This document shows, piece after piece, positions 53,170 to 61,711 of a DNA stretch of 64,000 bases. Position 1 is the stretch's first letter. Every line of letters begins with the position of its first letter. The notes below the pieces were generated by a model. That model was given only the letters and a program-made list of their open reading frames with translations, made no database searches and was not told the DNA's origin. A program made the position numbers and the translations under genes. Origin of the DNA: Bacteroidota bacterium (GTDB lineage Bacteria > Bacteroidota > Ignavibacteria > SZUA-365); the NCBI GenBank assembly GCA_014860565.1, contig JACZJN010000128.1, positions 1 through 64,000 of the forward strand, in the 5' to 3' direction.

Positions 53170-53919
53170 TGAGTCCACTGTCTCCTCTCGCAAGGTTTCT
53201 TCTCCCATCAGGTTGCGCAGCACCACCGAGGCGCAGCAGCATCCGAATATGGGAGGCATGTATGAGATTGTCCCTACCACCGTTTTCTTGTTCTGTTCAT
53301 CCTCCGTCGCAATCATGCTGTCCTTCGCAACTTCCTCGGTTGAGTACACGACTGTCACTCCTTCGCGAATGCCGAGGCGATGCAGACGCTTCCGAAGCAT
53401 CTTCCCGAGACGGCAGTGATGCGAGCGGGATATGTCATCGATGCGCACCTGTGAAGGATCCATCTTTCCTCCCGCACCGAGAGAACTCATGACGGGCATT
53501 CCCAATCGTACCGCGTTGTATATGAGAAACACTTTCGGCGACAGCGTATCGATGCAGTCGACGACGTAGTCGTAGCCGCGGGCGACGATTTCCTCCAGAC
53601 GCTCGTCCTTGATGTACTCGTCGATGATCTCCAACTGCAGGGCGGGATTGATATCGAGCAGTCGTGCCGCCATGACATCGGCCTTCCGGTGTCCCTCTGT
53701 GCTTTTCAGAGCAGGGAGCTGGCGGTTGCGGTTGCCCGGCTGAATTTTATCACCGTCGACAATGGTCATGCGTCCAACTCCCCCGCGGCAAATCATTTCC
53801 GCCGCGTAGGCCCCCACGCCACCAAGTCCTGCGACAAGCACACGCGCATTGCGCAATCGTTCGACGCGTTCCTCGCCGAGGAGGAGGACGGTGCGCTCCA
53901 ACCACGGTGGCGCGTTCAT
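53113..53919 (-). CDS. tcdA: tRNA threonylcarbamoyladenosine dehydratase
   Basis: A 268-residue E1/ThiF-like enzyme that cyclises t6A37 in tRNA. It has the nucleotide loop VAGLGGVGAYAAEM, then VDGDKIQPGNRNRQL, and the C-terminal cysteine cluster FGCCCASVV. Size and order match E. coli TcdA (CsdL). The start at 53919 (MNAPPWLERT) overlaps the tatD stop (ATGA) and has GGAGGAGAG before it; six codons further upstream are also open but less likely. Co-transcribed with the TatD gene. Confidence 0.93.
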   Translation of the reverse strand: MNAPPWLERTVLLLGEERVERLRNARVLVAGLGGVGAYAAEMICRGGVGRMTIVDGDKIQPGNRNRQLPALKSTEGHRKADVMAARLLDINPALQLEIIDEYIKDERLEEIVARGYDYVVDCIDTLSPKVFLIYNAVRLGMPVMSSLGAGGKMDPSQVRIDDISRSHHCRLGKMLRKRLHRLGIREGVTVVYSTEEVAKDSMIATEDEQNKKTVVGTISYMPPIFGCCCASVVLRNLMGEETLREETVDSSNAGSDHASAQQVKAKDE

Positions 53920-54593
53920 CGCTCTCCTCCGAAGCATCGTTGGAAATTGTTGAAAACCGTCCTCCGGAGTTCAGCTTCCGGGAAGCCCAGCACGTCGGCG
54001 GCTCCGCGGTACACTGCGCGAACATCCGCCTCGCTTTCGTCCGTCTCAAAAAACATGCGGTCGAGTGGGACATGAGTGAGCGCTTCGCGCACCTTCGCTC
54101 CGGTGGATAGCAGGGCGGCGCCGAAGGAGAGCGAAAAACCCATGCGCAGTAGTTGCTGTGCCAGTTCGCCGTGTCCGGTAAAGCCGTGCATGATCCAGGG
54201 AGTGGTATCCGCACGCTGCTTTCGCAACTGGAGCAGATCCGCATGGGCACGCACGCAATGCAGTATCACCGGACGACCGCTTGCAACTGCCGCGTCAAGC
54301 TGCTCGACGAGAAGGGTACGCTGCAAACCGATATCTGGTCCTTTTACACGGTCGAGGCCGACTTCCCCAAGGGCGAGACATTCCGGGAGGTCGAGCGCCC
54401 GTTCGAGTTCATGCGCCTGCTCTTCGCTCCAGGGCTCATTCGCATCCCAGGGGTGCCTGCCGATGCTGCAATACCGCGGTAGCGACGGATAGTAACGCAG
54501 TTGCTCGAGTCCGAGATTGAAAATCGACACGACGTCAGCAGCGTGCGACGGACGGTGTGTGTGGATATCGATATACGGGACGGTTTCAGGCAT
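53916..54593 (-). CDS. TatD-family metal-dependent hydrolase
   Basis: A 225-residue TIM-barrel amidohydrolase of the TatD DNase group. Metal ligands are in YIDIHTHRPSH, ALGEVGLD, VILHCVRAH, IMHGFTG and FETDESEAD. It is shorter than E. coli TatD (260), with a compact C-terminus. It probably acts as a 3'-5' exonuclease or another phosphodiesterase. ATG 54593 is used; a GTG at 54599 is the alternative. First gene of a two-gene unit with tcdA. Confidence 0.88.
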   Translation of the reverse strand: MPETVPYIDIHTHRPSHAADVVSIFNLGLEQLRYYPSLPRYCSIGRHPWDANEPWSEEQAHELERALDLPECLALGEVGLDRVKGPDIGLQRTLLVEQLDAAVASGRPVILHCVRAHADLLQLRKQRADTTPWIMHGFTGHGELAQQLLRMGFSLSFGAALLSTGAKVREALTHVPLDRMFFETDESEADVRAVYRGAADVLGFPEAELRRTVFNNFQRCFGGER

Positions 54594-54773
54594 ACTCACC
54601 TGTCAATATAGGCAAGCGCGGATGATAGTGCGTAATCCCCTCCCATTTGCCTGTCTGCTTGCCGTGGAATTATGTAATTTTTCCATATATGTCGGATTCG
54701 GAGCAATTTCGCGGGTTCTTCGGCCCGGGGAACATCCATCCTGTCTGCACGTCTAAAGGGCTGAGTCGAGATA

Positions 54774-55382
54774 ATGTCAGAAGGTATGACCGGAACACTG
54801 ACCGCACAAACATCACTTCCCCGCATCGAAGACATGGGTGACGATATCCTGATCACCCGTTTTCAATCGGGCGACGAGCATGCCTTCCGGCTCTTGATGG
54901 AACGTCATTCTGAACGGATACGGAACCTCATCTTCTCGATATTCCATTCCGCGGAACTGGTTGACGACCTCACGCAAGATGTTTTTCTCAAGGCCTATCG
55001 CGCTCTGGCGCAATTCCGCTTCGATGCCGCGTTTTCCACATGGCTCTACCGCATTGCCGTCAACCATTGCCGCGATGAGATGCGCAAGCGCAAACTGCGC
55101 AGGTCGATCTCGCTCTTCACGCTTTTGGAATCGCGCGACAAGGAAGTAATGATGAAGACATCGGTGGCACCACAGGAAAACGAGACGCGAGAGCTGATCG
55201 ACCGTGGTTTGCAGCACATGCCGGAGAAGTATCGCATTCCGGTGATTCTCAAGGATATGGAAGGATGCTCGTACGAAGAAATGGCTGATATCATGCAATG
55301 TGAATTGGGCACGGTCAAGTCACGCCTCTCGCGGGGTCGGAATATGCTCCGCGTCTACTTGCAGCCGTTGCTGGAGAGATAA
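54774..55382 (+). CDS. ECF-type RNA polymerase sigma factor
   Basis: A 202-residue group 4 sigma factor. Region 2 (~30-100) includes VDDLTQDVFLKAYRALAQF and FSTWLYRIAVNHCRDEMRKR. Region 4 (~145-195) includes LQHMPEKYRIPVILKDMEGCSYEEMADIMQ and GTVKSRLSRGR. No region 1 or 3 is seen. It should direct polymerase to a small set of genes, probably starting with this cluster. The next ORF begins four bases after its stop and has anti-sigma features. ATG 54786 is also possible. Confidence 0.94.
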   Translation: MSEGMTGTLTAQTSLPRIEDMGDDILITRFQSGDEHAFRLLMERHSERIRNLIFSIFHSAELVDDLTQDVFLKAYRALAQFRFDAAFSTWLYRIAVNHCRDEMRKRKLRRSISLFTLLESRDKEVMMKTSVAPQENETRELIDRGLQHMPEKYRIPVILKDMEGCSYEEMADIMQCELGTVKSRLSRGRNMLRVYLQPLLER

Positions 55383-55386
55383 CGTC

Positions 55387-57075
55387 ATGATCGCAAGCAA
55401 GAAAACAAGAACGTCGCTCCTGCTCTCACTCTATATCGACGACCGACTCGACGGCCTGCAGCGCAGGCAAATCGAAGAACGCATCGCTCGCGAGCCCCAC
55501 GTGCGCCGAGAATATGAAGAACTTCTGTCCATGCGCCGGCTTCTCGCGGCACAGGAGCCTCTCGCGAAAAATCCGTTCCTGCCCGAGCGCATCATGAACT
55601 ATATTGCAACAGGATCAGAAGCGCAGGAGGCGTTTCTCCCGGTGCCGCGCCGTTTGATGCCGGCTGCGGTGGGGACCATCACCCTGGTGTTGATCGCACT
55701 TGTTGCGTTTGCATGGATTCAGCGCGAGCAGATTCTGCGTTACATCGGAGATACCGGATCGCAGATGCAACTGGCCTATGAAGATACCATTCTCAAGGGT
55801 TGGATCATGCCGTTGTTCCAACGCACCGATCGGGATCAGGTGCTGCAGTTCGCCATGTTCGGGACCCTGCCTCTCGACGGTACCGATGGTCCCCTCCTCC
55901 GCGTGGATGAGAATGCCGAGCGCGGCTATCGTGTCGAACTGGCCGGGAATATGTCGAAGGGACAGCCCGCCACCACGATCGACGAGCTCTACAGCGAGAT
56001 CAGGCCGACCCCGGTGCAGCGGAAGATCTTCGATACGCTGTTCCTCTACGCGCAAAGGCAGATCGAGTCGGCGGTGCTGATGAACGAAGCGAAGCAGATT
56101 GCCATCGATCCGTCGATCAGCAAATACAACCAGGTCATTCTTTCAGGCATCGCCGCCAGCCTCGAACCCGACCAGCTCGATCGCTTCGAGGAATTCCTCG
56201 AGAAACGCAATACGCCGTATACGTTCGTCACCCATCGGAGTACGTCGCCGCCGACACCGCCGCCTCCTCCTCCGCCGCCGGCGAAGCTCCTCGAGCGTTT
56301 CCGCACGGTGCGCACAGCTGACGAATACGTCGTGTTGAATGACGACAGTTTCACGATTACCCGGCTGCATCTCGATATGGACAGCCTCCGCCGGCTGATG
56401 AAAATCGTCGAACAGCGTATGCCGCGTCTTGAGGTCCGCGTGCAGGATATCGCACGCAGCTACGCCGTCAGCAGGCAGAGCGGCGCTCCCGATCCGCCTG
56501 CCACCCCGCAAGGCATTCGTGTGATGCCGGTGGAAATCAGTGAAGGAGGACACGCCATCTCGATTTCCATCGACTCCGGCGGAGAGATCATGCGCGAGCT
56601 CGAGCAGGAATTCGAGGACCTCAAGCACGAAGTGGTAATATTCCGGCGACAGAATGCGGATCTTCGCGAACAGCTCCCGCAGATCCAGCGAGATCGGCTG
56701 CGGGCAACGGTGAGAACAGGCCGTTCCCAGCACCTCACGGTCACCCTTCGGCAGGATAGCGCCTCTCGGTTCAGCGTCGAGATAGATTCCTCCACCGAGG
56801 ACGGGGGCGCGGTACCTGGTGATATCGACATCGATTTGCAGGACCTTCTCGAAACTGCTCCCAAAGGAGGAGTGCTCGAATGGCGTGAACTGATACCGGA
56901 AGAGGAGCGCATGCGTGTCGACAGCCTCCTCCGCGGCGGCGGCATCGAATATCTCCTTCCGAAAAAAGACGTAGAGAAACTGCGGAAAGCGCCAGTACCA
57001 ATGCAGCCGCGGCACATTCCCCCTGCGAAACCGCCCACTCCGCCGTCGCAGAAAGACACTGTCATCGAGATCTGA
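55387..57075 (+). CDS. Putative anti-sigma factor with large periplasmic part
   Basis: A 562-residue protein. The N-terminus (LLLSLYIDDRLDGLQRRQIE, VRREYEELLSMRRLLAAQEP) looks like an anti-sigma helical domain without the His-Cys-Cys zinc ligands. One membrane helix follows (~92-112). The periplasmic part has no family I know; it contains a polyproline run of 8 (~290-298), a long helix (~405-440) and a second Pro-rich tail (PPAKPPTPPSQKD). It would hold the sigma factor until a signal triggers release. The ATG at 55387 is used because the longer frame overlaps the sigma gene. Confidence 0.75.
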   Translation: MIASKKTRTSLLLSLYIDDRLDGLQRRQIEERIAREPHVRREYEELLSMRRLLAAQEPLAKNPFLPERIMNYIATGSEAQEAFLPVPRRLMPAAVGTITLVLIALVAFAWIQREQILRYIGDTGSQMQLAYEDTILKGWIMPLFQRTDRDQVLQFAMFGTLPLDGTDGPLLRVDENAERGYRVELAGNMSKGQPATTIDELYSEIRPTPVQRKIFDTLFLYAQRQIESAVLMNEAKQIAIDPSISKYNQVILSGIAASLEPDQLDRFEEFLEKRNTPYTFVTHRSTSPPTPPPPPPPPAKLLERFRTVRTADEYVVLNDDSFTITRLHLDMDSLRRLMKIVEQRMPRLEVRVQDIARSYAVSRQSGAPDPPATPQGIRVMPVEISEGGHAISISIDSGGEIMRELEQEFEDLKHEVVIFRRQNADLREQLPQIQRDRLRATVRTGRSQHLTVTLRQDSASRFSVEIDSSTEDGGAVPGDIDIDLQDLLETAPKGGVLEWRELIPEEERMRVDSLLRGGGIEYLLPKKDVEKLRKAPVPMQPRHIPPAKPPTPPSQKDTVIEI

Positions 57076-57081
57076 ATGGAT

Positions 57082-57107
57082 GCGGCCTTCGGGGCCGCTT
57101 CTTTTTT
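57082..57107 (+). terminator. Rho-independent terminator after the anti-sigma gene
   Basis: GCGGCC (57082-57087), loop TTCGG, GGCCGC (57093-57098), then TTCTTTTTT. Confidence 0.85.
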
Positions 57108-57157
57108 CCTGTCGTCTTCCCTTTATTTCCTTGTCGCCACTGAATAGATTAGGAGCC

Positions 57158-58585
57158 ATGAAGCTCTTTATCGCATCGCTGTCGTACCTCCTGTTGCTGC
57201 TGCTCGTCGGCTGCGACACTACGGAACCCACAGCTCCGCCAACGACGCCGCGCGTCATCCGCGGAACGGACAGCGCCCGGGTGGATGAACGCGTCGAGGT
57301 GCTCATCGTCTCCGATGATCCTGAACAGAAATCCCTCACCTATGAGGTCGATTGGGGCGACGGCCGGCCGATGGACAGCTACGCGGAGATTGAAAGCGGC
57401 CTCTGGTATACCATCAGCCACCATTACTTTGAAGCGGGACTGTTCACGATGCGCTGCCGCGCCGTCAATGCCGCAGGACGCCTCTCCGACTGGTCCGCAC
57501 CATTTCGCATCACTGTCGTGGGAGGCGCCATCACGGGCAAGGGAGACTGGTGGATGTTCATGCGGGACGCGCAGCACAGCGGACATAGTCCTTTCGCCGG
57601 ACCCTCCATCCCGGTGCTCGCATGGCGCCTGAAAAGCAGTTCGCCCATCCGCTCAAGCGCCAGTTTCGATGCGGCGGGCACGGCGTATATCGGAGGCGAC
57701 GATTTCCTGCTCCGCGCGGTGTATTTGGACGGCAGCGTGAAATGGACCTACAACACCGGGTCGGCCTGGATCAGGAACGCTCCGGCGCTGTACAGCGACG
57801 GCAGCCTCTCTTTTGGGAGCAGCAGCGCCAACATTTACCGCATCGCACGCAACGGCGTCAAGCAGTGGAACACCTCCGTCAATGCCGCGGTGCTGCGATC
57901 GAATGCGGTGGTGGACGAGGAGGGAAATATCTACATCGGCAGCACGGATAACGGTATCTACGCGCTGCGGCCGGATGGAACGCTCCGCTGGCGCTACCCG
58001 ACGTCAGCGCCGGTCGAGGGGAGTCCGGCGCTCGGGAGGGACGAGGCCACCGTGTATGTTGGCAGCCGCGATCACATCCTGTATGCACTGGGGACAGATG
58101 GGCAGCTCAAATGGAGTTTTCCCACGGAAGCGCCTTTCAGTGGAAGTCCGACCGTGGGCCCGACCGAACAGGTATACATCGGGGATGAAGCAGGTTGGCT
58201 TTTCGCGCTGCGGCCCGATGGAAAGCTCGCATGGCGGTTGAATCTCCATAGTCCGATTATCACGACCCCTGCCGCCACGCGTGAGGGATTTCTGCACGTC
58301 CTCACAACGGAAGGCAAGCTCTATCGCATCGACAATGACGGCACGGTGCAGTGGACCGTCTCCGTGTCTCTGGCGGGTGGCGAGGCCAGCCCCATCGTCG
58401 ACGTCAATGGTGTGATTTACGTCGCTGCTCCCGACGGACAGTTGACCGCGGTATCCTCTGGTGGCTCGATTCTATGGCGATACCAGACAGGCGATGCGAT
58501 CCAGTCCACACCGGCAATCGGTCCCGATGGCTCGATCGCATTCGGCAGCGACGATGGGTATTTCTATGTACTCAAGGAACGCTGA
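57158..58585 (+). CDS. PQQ-type beta-propeller lipoprotein
   Basis: A 475-residue lipoprotein with lipobox LVGC (Cys19). A PKD/Ig-like domain (~35-125) is followed by a propeller of PQQ-like repeats (IYALRPDGTLRWRYPTSAPV, LYALGTDGQLKWSFPTEAPF, LFALRPDGKLAWRLNLHSPI, GGSILWRYQTGD), each with a Trp-docking phrase. No PQQ-binding or catalytic residues can be shown, so it is likely a scaffold or ligand-binding surface, as in BamB. AGGAG stands two bases before the ATG. It comes after a terminator and so may have its own promoter. Confidence 0.88.
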   Translation: MKLFIASLSYLLLLLLVGCDTTEPTAPPTTPRVIRGTDSARVDERVEVLIVSDDPEQKSLTYEVDWGDGRPMDSYAEIESGLWYTISHHYFEAGLFTMRCRAVNAAGRLSDWSAPFRITVVGGAITGKGDWWMFMRDAQHSGHSPFAGPSIPVLAWRLKSSSPIRSSASFDAAGTAYIGGDDFLLRAVYLDGSVKWTYNTGSAWIRNAPALYSDGSLSFGSSSANIYRIARNGVKQWNTSVNAAVLRSNAVVDEEGNIYIGSTDNGIYALRPDGTLRWRYPTSAPVEGSPALGRDEATVYVGSRDHILYALGTDGQLKWSFPTEAPFSGSPTVGPTEQVYIGDEAGWLFALRPDGKLAWRLNLHSPIITTPAATREGFLHVLTTEGKLYRIDNDGTVQWTVSVSLAGGEASPIVDVNGVIYVAAPDGQLTAVSSGGSILWRYQTGDAIQSTPAIGPDGSIAFGSDDGYFYVLKER

Positions 58586-58657
58586 TCCCTTCCCGACATC
58601 CCCATTTCCGTCCTTCCCTTCCAAACACGGCGCACGAATATCTTCGATGCATTCGTG

Positions 58658-58885
58658 TCAGGTAAGAACAATCAGCTTGTAAAAGGTTTTCTCATCTTCG
58701 CGCCGCATGTAATCGAGATGATACTTGAAGCCGGATTCGCGGCGAAGAAAAAATGCGAGACGGTCGACAAGCGCGACAATCGCGTCGTCTTCCGTACTCG
58801 CCCAGGTAGCACACTCGCGGATGGAAGGGATGGATGCATCGATACCGTCGATGCCTTTTTCAACAAGCACGGTAAACTGCAGCAT
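58658..58885 (-). CDS. HicB-like small protein
   Basis: A 75-residue protein. QFTVLVEKGIDGIDASIPSI, followed by REC and WASTEDDAIVALVDRLAFFL, matches the partial RNase-H fold of HicB antitoxins and related UPF0150 proteins. The HicB DNA-binding C-terminus and a HicA toxin (dsRBD with catalytic His) are not seen; the tail instead ends YHLDYMRREDEKTFYKLIV. It begins eight bases after the acyl-CoA dehydrogenase stop and is probably co-transcribed with it. Confidence 0.65.
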   Translation of the reverse strand: MLQFTVLVEKGIDGIDASIPSIRECATWASTEDDAIVALVDRLAFFLRRESGFKYHLDYMRREDEKTFYKLIVLT

Positions 58886-58893
58886 ACGCGTGT

Positions 58894-60033
58894 TTAGCCA
58901 AGCAGATAGCGGGAGATGACAAGACGCTGTATCTCGGACGTGCCTTCGCCGATCTGCAGCAATCGCTGGTCGCGGTAGAAACGCTCGATGTCATACTCTT
59001 TCATCAGTCCATAGCCGCCATGGATTTGCACGGCCTCGTCGGTCACTTCCTTCGCGATTTCGGAGCAATAGAGTTTTGCCATGGCGGAATACATTTCAAA
59101 CGGCTGATGATTCTGCTTGAGCCAGCAAGCCTTGTAGAGGAGATTGCGCCCGAGTTCCAATTTCGTGGCCATGTCCGCGATCTTGAATGCGATGGCCTGG
59201 AATTTTGCGATCGGCTTCCCAAACTGTTTACGCGCCTGTGCGTAGGTGACTGCCAGTTCGTAGGCACCCTGCGCGCATCCGAGTCCCATGGCTGCAATGG
59301 AGAGCCGTCCGTCATCCAGGGTCTTGAGCATGATCTTCGATCCCTCGCCGCGGGAGCCGAGTAAGTGATCTTCCGGTACGGTACAGTCATCGAAATAGAG
59401 TTCCGACGTGTTGGAGGCGCGCCACATCATCTTGTCTTTCATCGTGCGAGCGGTGAAGCCAGGAGTATCCTTATTGACAATGATGGTCGAAAACTCCTTT
59501 TTCCCGTCCACTTCTCCTGACACCGCCTGCACCGTCGCACCGAGGGTGATGTCCGTCGAACCGTTGGTGATGAAAATCTTGGAGCCGTTGATCACCCATT
59601 GACCATCGACGATGCGCGCCGTGGTCTTGCTGCCGCGCGAATCGGATCCGGCTTCCGGTTCCGTCAGGCCGAAAGCCCAGAGGCCGTTGCCTGTGCAGAG
59701 AGGCGGAATGTACTTCTGCTTCTGTGCCTCCGTGCCGAACTTTGCCAGCGGTCCGATGCCGAGAGAGTTGTGGGCCGCAACGGTCGCGGCCTGCGACCCG
59801 TCGACGCGGGCCAGTTCCTCGACTGCGATGATGTACGAGAGGTAATCCATTCCCTGACCGCCGTACTCGGTAGGAGTGACGATGCCGAACAATCCGATTT
59901 CCCCCATTTTCCGTGTCAGTTCGTAGGAAAATTCCTCTTTCCCGTCGAGCTCGCGTACGAGCGGCTGTATTTCCTGTTCGGCGAATTCGCGAACGGTGCT
60001 TCGGATCAAACGGTGTTCTTCTTTCTCATACAT
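58894..60033 (-). CDS. Acyl-CoA dehydrogenase
   Basis: A 379-residue FAD flavoenzyme. It has the FAD-binding WAFGLTEPEAGSD and FITNGSTD, the loop FGKPIAKFQAIAFKIADMAT, and the catalytic Glu363 in IGEGTSEIQRLVISRYLL, as in short- and medium-chain and butyryl-CoA dehydrogenases. It would oxidise acyl-CoA to trans-2-enoyl-CoA, passing electrons to ETF. No ETF or other beta-oxidation genes are adjacent. 151 bases of upstream region separate it from the next minus-strand gene. Confidence 0.96.
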   Translation of the reverse strand: MYEKEEHRLIRSTVREFAEQEIQPLVRELDGKEEFSYELTRKMGEIGLFGIVTPTEYGGQGMDYLSYIIAVEELARVDGSQAATVAAHNSLGIGPLAKFGTEAQKQKYIPPLCTGNGLWAFGLTEPEAGSDSRGSKTTARIVDGQWVINGSKIFITNGSTDITLGATVQAVSGEVDGKKEFSTIIVNKDTPGFTARTMKDKMMWRASNTSELYFDDCTVPEDHLLGSRGEGSKIMLKTLDDGRLSIAAMGLGCAQGAYELAVTYAQARKQFGKPIAKFQAIAFKIADMATKLELGRNLLYKACWLKQNHQPFEMYSAMAKLYCSEIAKEVTDEAVQIHGGYGLMKEYDIERFYRDQRLLQIGEGTSEIQRLVISRYLLG

Positions 60034-60184
60034 GATGCGCTCCTGTGCAAGGCGTGGCTGGGGAGATGACCATCCGTATGCCCGCTTCAGGGTCTCCAGG
60101 GGCAGAGTTCCCGGATCAGGGCATAAGATATGTTGCCAGTGGATAGCTGTTGAAATATAAGAGAAAACGACTGTGGAATCCAGA

Positions 60185-61624
60185 TCAGTCGGATGCGCCT
60201 CTCGTATCGAAAATCACATCGCCGAGAATAGCGTTTCCGCCTCTCTTCTGACGCACTTCCACGGCGACCGCGTTCTCACGCTCGATCCGGTCAAACCGAT
60301 ACAGGACCGTTCCTCCATCGTCAAGATCGGTACGGCCGCCGTAGAGAGGCAGCAGTTCCTCCAGGATACGGTGCAACTCCTTCGCGGTCATCTTTCGGCT
60401 GTCGTCACGGTTCACATCTTCGAGCAAGGCTTCCAGCGACACCGCTCTCCCTTGCCGGGCGAAGACATGCCGAAGCACGCGACGTCTTTCATTGCGCTTC
60501 TTGCGTGCCGATTCACGCCGCCGGACAGGGATAAAACGCGCAACGGGCACGGCAAAAAACAGCAGGGAAAACAGGAGCGGGATCACTCCCAGGGCGGTGT
60601 AGACCACACCGGTGCCGATGCCGAATTCGTATAGAAGGGATTCGAGCTGTATGCGCAGATCCGGTGAAAATAATATCAGCGCGGCGAAGCCGAGGTTGAA
60701 CGCGTTTACCCCGATAATCGCGGCGTTCCTCCCGCTGTCGTTTCCCGTCATTTCGTAAGGTGCCTCGTATTCATCCCAGAACAACTCCACCTTTCCTTCC
60801 TCGAACCGGGCGTCGCCGGCAGCGAGCATGCGCTGGAAATCACCGATCAGAACACCGTCATCTGTGATTTCGGCATCACCCTTGAATCTTGTCAGGTAAT
60901 CGGCCATGCGCTCCGAGGCCTCGTCGTATGTCCATCCGGCGAGTGCCACGAGCTCGGTCATGGTCAGCAAACCGCTGTTTCCACGCAGCCACGCGGCGAC
61001 TTCCTTTTCGTTTGCGAACATGTCGTAGTCGGGCCGTGCCGGACCGAAAACGAAATCGTAAACCGATTGTACCAGGCGTTTCTTATTCTCCACCTCCCCA
61101 CCCCGGCGCTTCTTCTGGCGGTAGGCCTTGTGGCGGTATCCGCCGCTGTCCATCGCATGCACGATCGCCATGTTGCGCGAAGAGATCCAGAACAGATCCG
61201 CGAAGAGATCTCCGAGCCAACCGAGCTTGATGCCTTTTTTATTATCGCGCCCCCCGAACATCAATGCGAGCAGCAGCAGGACGAAGATGACGAAGTACAC
61301 AACCAGCATTACGGTGATCCAGATCTTGAAACCGATGGTAAATGCCTTCCACAGGAATACCCCGGCCTCATGGAGGTAATCCCCGAGCGTTTTTTCGCCC
61401 CGTCGCCGCAGACTCGATCCGAAGTCGAACAGCACTTCCCCGCTTTCGGTTACCTGCAGACGGCAGATAAAACGGTTCATGAGTACCTGGAGTGCATCGT
61501 GTGCTGTCCCCAACGGGAGTCCGGTCATGGCAGCGGCATCGGAGGCCGTAAGCCGCCCGCGTACATTTCCGAGCTTCGCCTCCAAAAGGCGGATTGCTTC
61601 TTCGGGTTTTGGAGTGTTGTCCAT
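60185..61624 (-). CDS. Unrecognised membrane protein with winged-helix-like start
   Basis: I do not recognise this 479-residue protein. Residues 1-65 look like a winged helix (RLTASDAAAMTGLPLGTAHD, ALQVLMNRFICRLQVTESGE), followed by a membrane pair (AFTIGFKIWITVMLVVYFVI). A basic loop and a second winged-helix-like segment follow (~205-260, LLTMTELVALAGWTYDEASE). Two further helices (NAAIIGVNAFNLGFAALIL, GVVYTALGVIPLLFSLLFFA) precede a charged, Arg-rich cytoplasmic tail with a third winged-helix-like part (~395-450). GAGG stands six bases before the ATG at 61624; the longer frame is unlikely. Divergent from the histidine kinase gene. Confidence 0.75.
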   Translation of the reverse strand: MDNTPKPEEAIRLLEAKLGNVRGRLTASDAAAMTGLPLGTAHDALQVLMNRFICRLQVTESGEVLFDFGSSLRRRGEKTLGDYLHEAGVFLWKAFTIGFKIWITVMLVVYFVIFVLLLLALMFGGRDNKKGIKLGWLGDLFADLFWISSRNMAIVHAMDSGGYRHKAYRQKKRRGGEVENKKRLVQSVYDFVFGPARPDYDMFANEKEVAAWLRGNSGLLTMTELVALAGWTYDEASERMADYLTRFKGDAEITDDGVLIGDFQRMLAAGDARFEEGKVELFWDEYEAPYEMTGNDSGRNAAIIGVNAFNLGFAALILFSPDLRIQLESLLYEFGIGTGVVYTALGVIPLLFSLLFFAVPVARFIPVRRRESARKKRNERRRVLRHVFARQGRAVSLEALLEDVNRDDSRKMTAKELHRILEELLPLYGGRTDLDDGGTVLYRFDRIERENAVAVEVRQKRGGNAILGDVIFDTRGASD

Positions 61625-61711
61625 GTCATTCCTCGGTTTCATGCAATGTAGCAATTCTCCGCTTTTTTGTAAGTGTGCCCGTGCGTTCACATATTCACGT
61701 TGAGAATTCAC

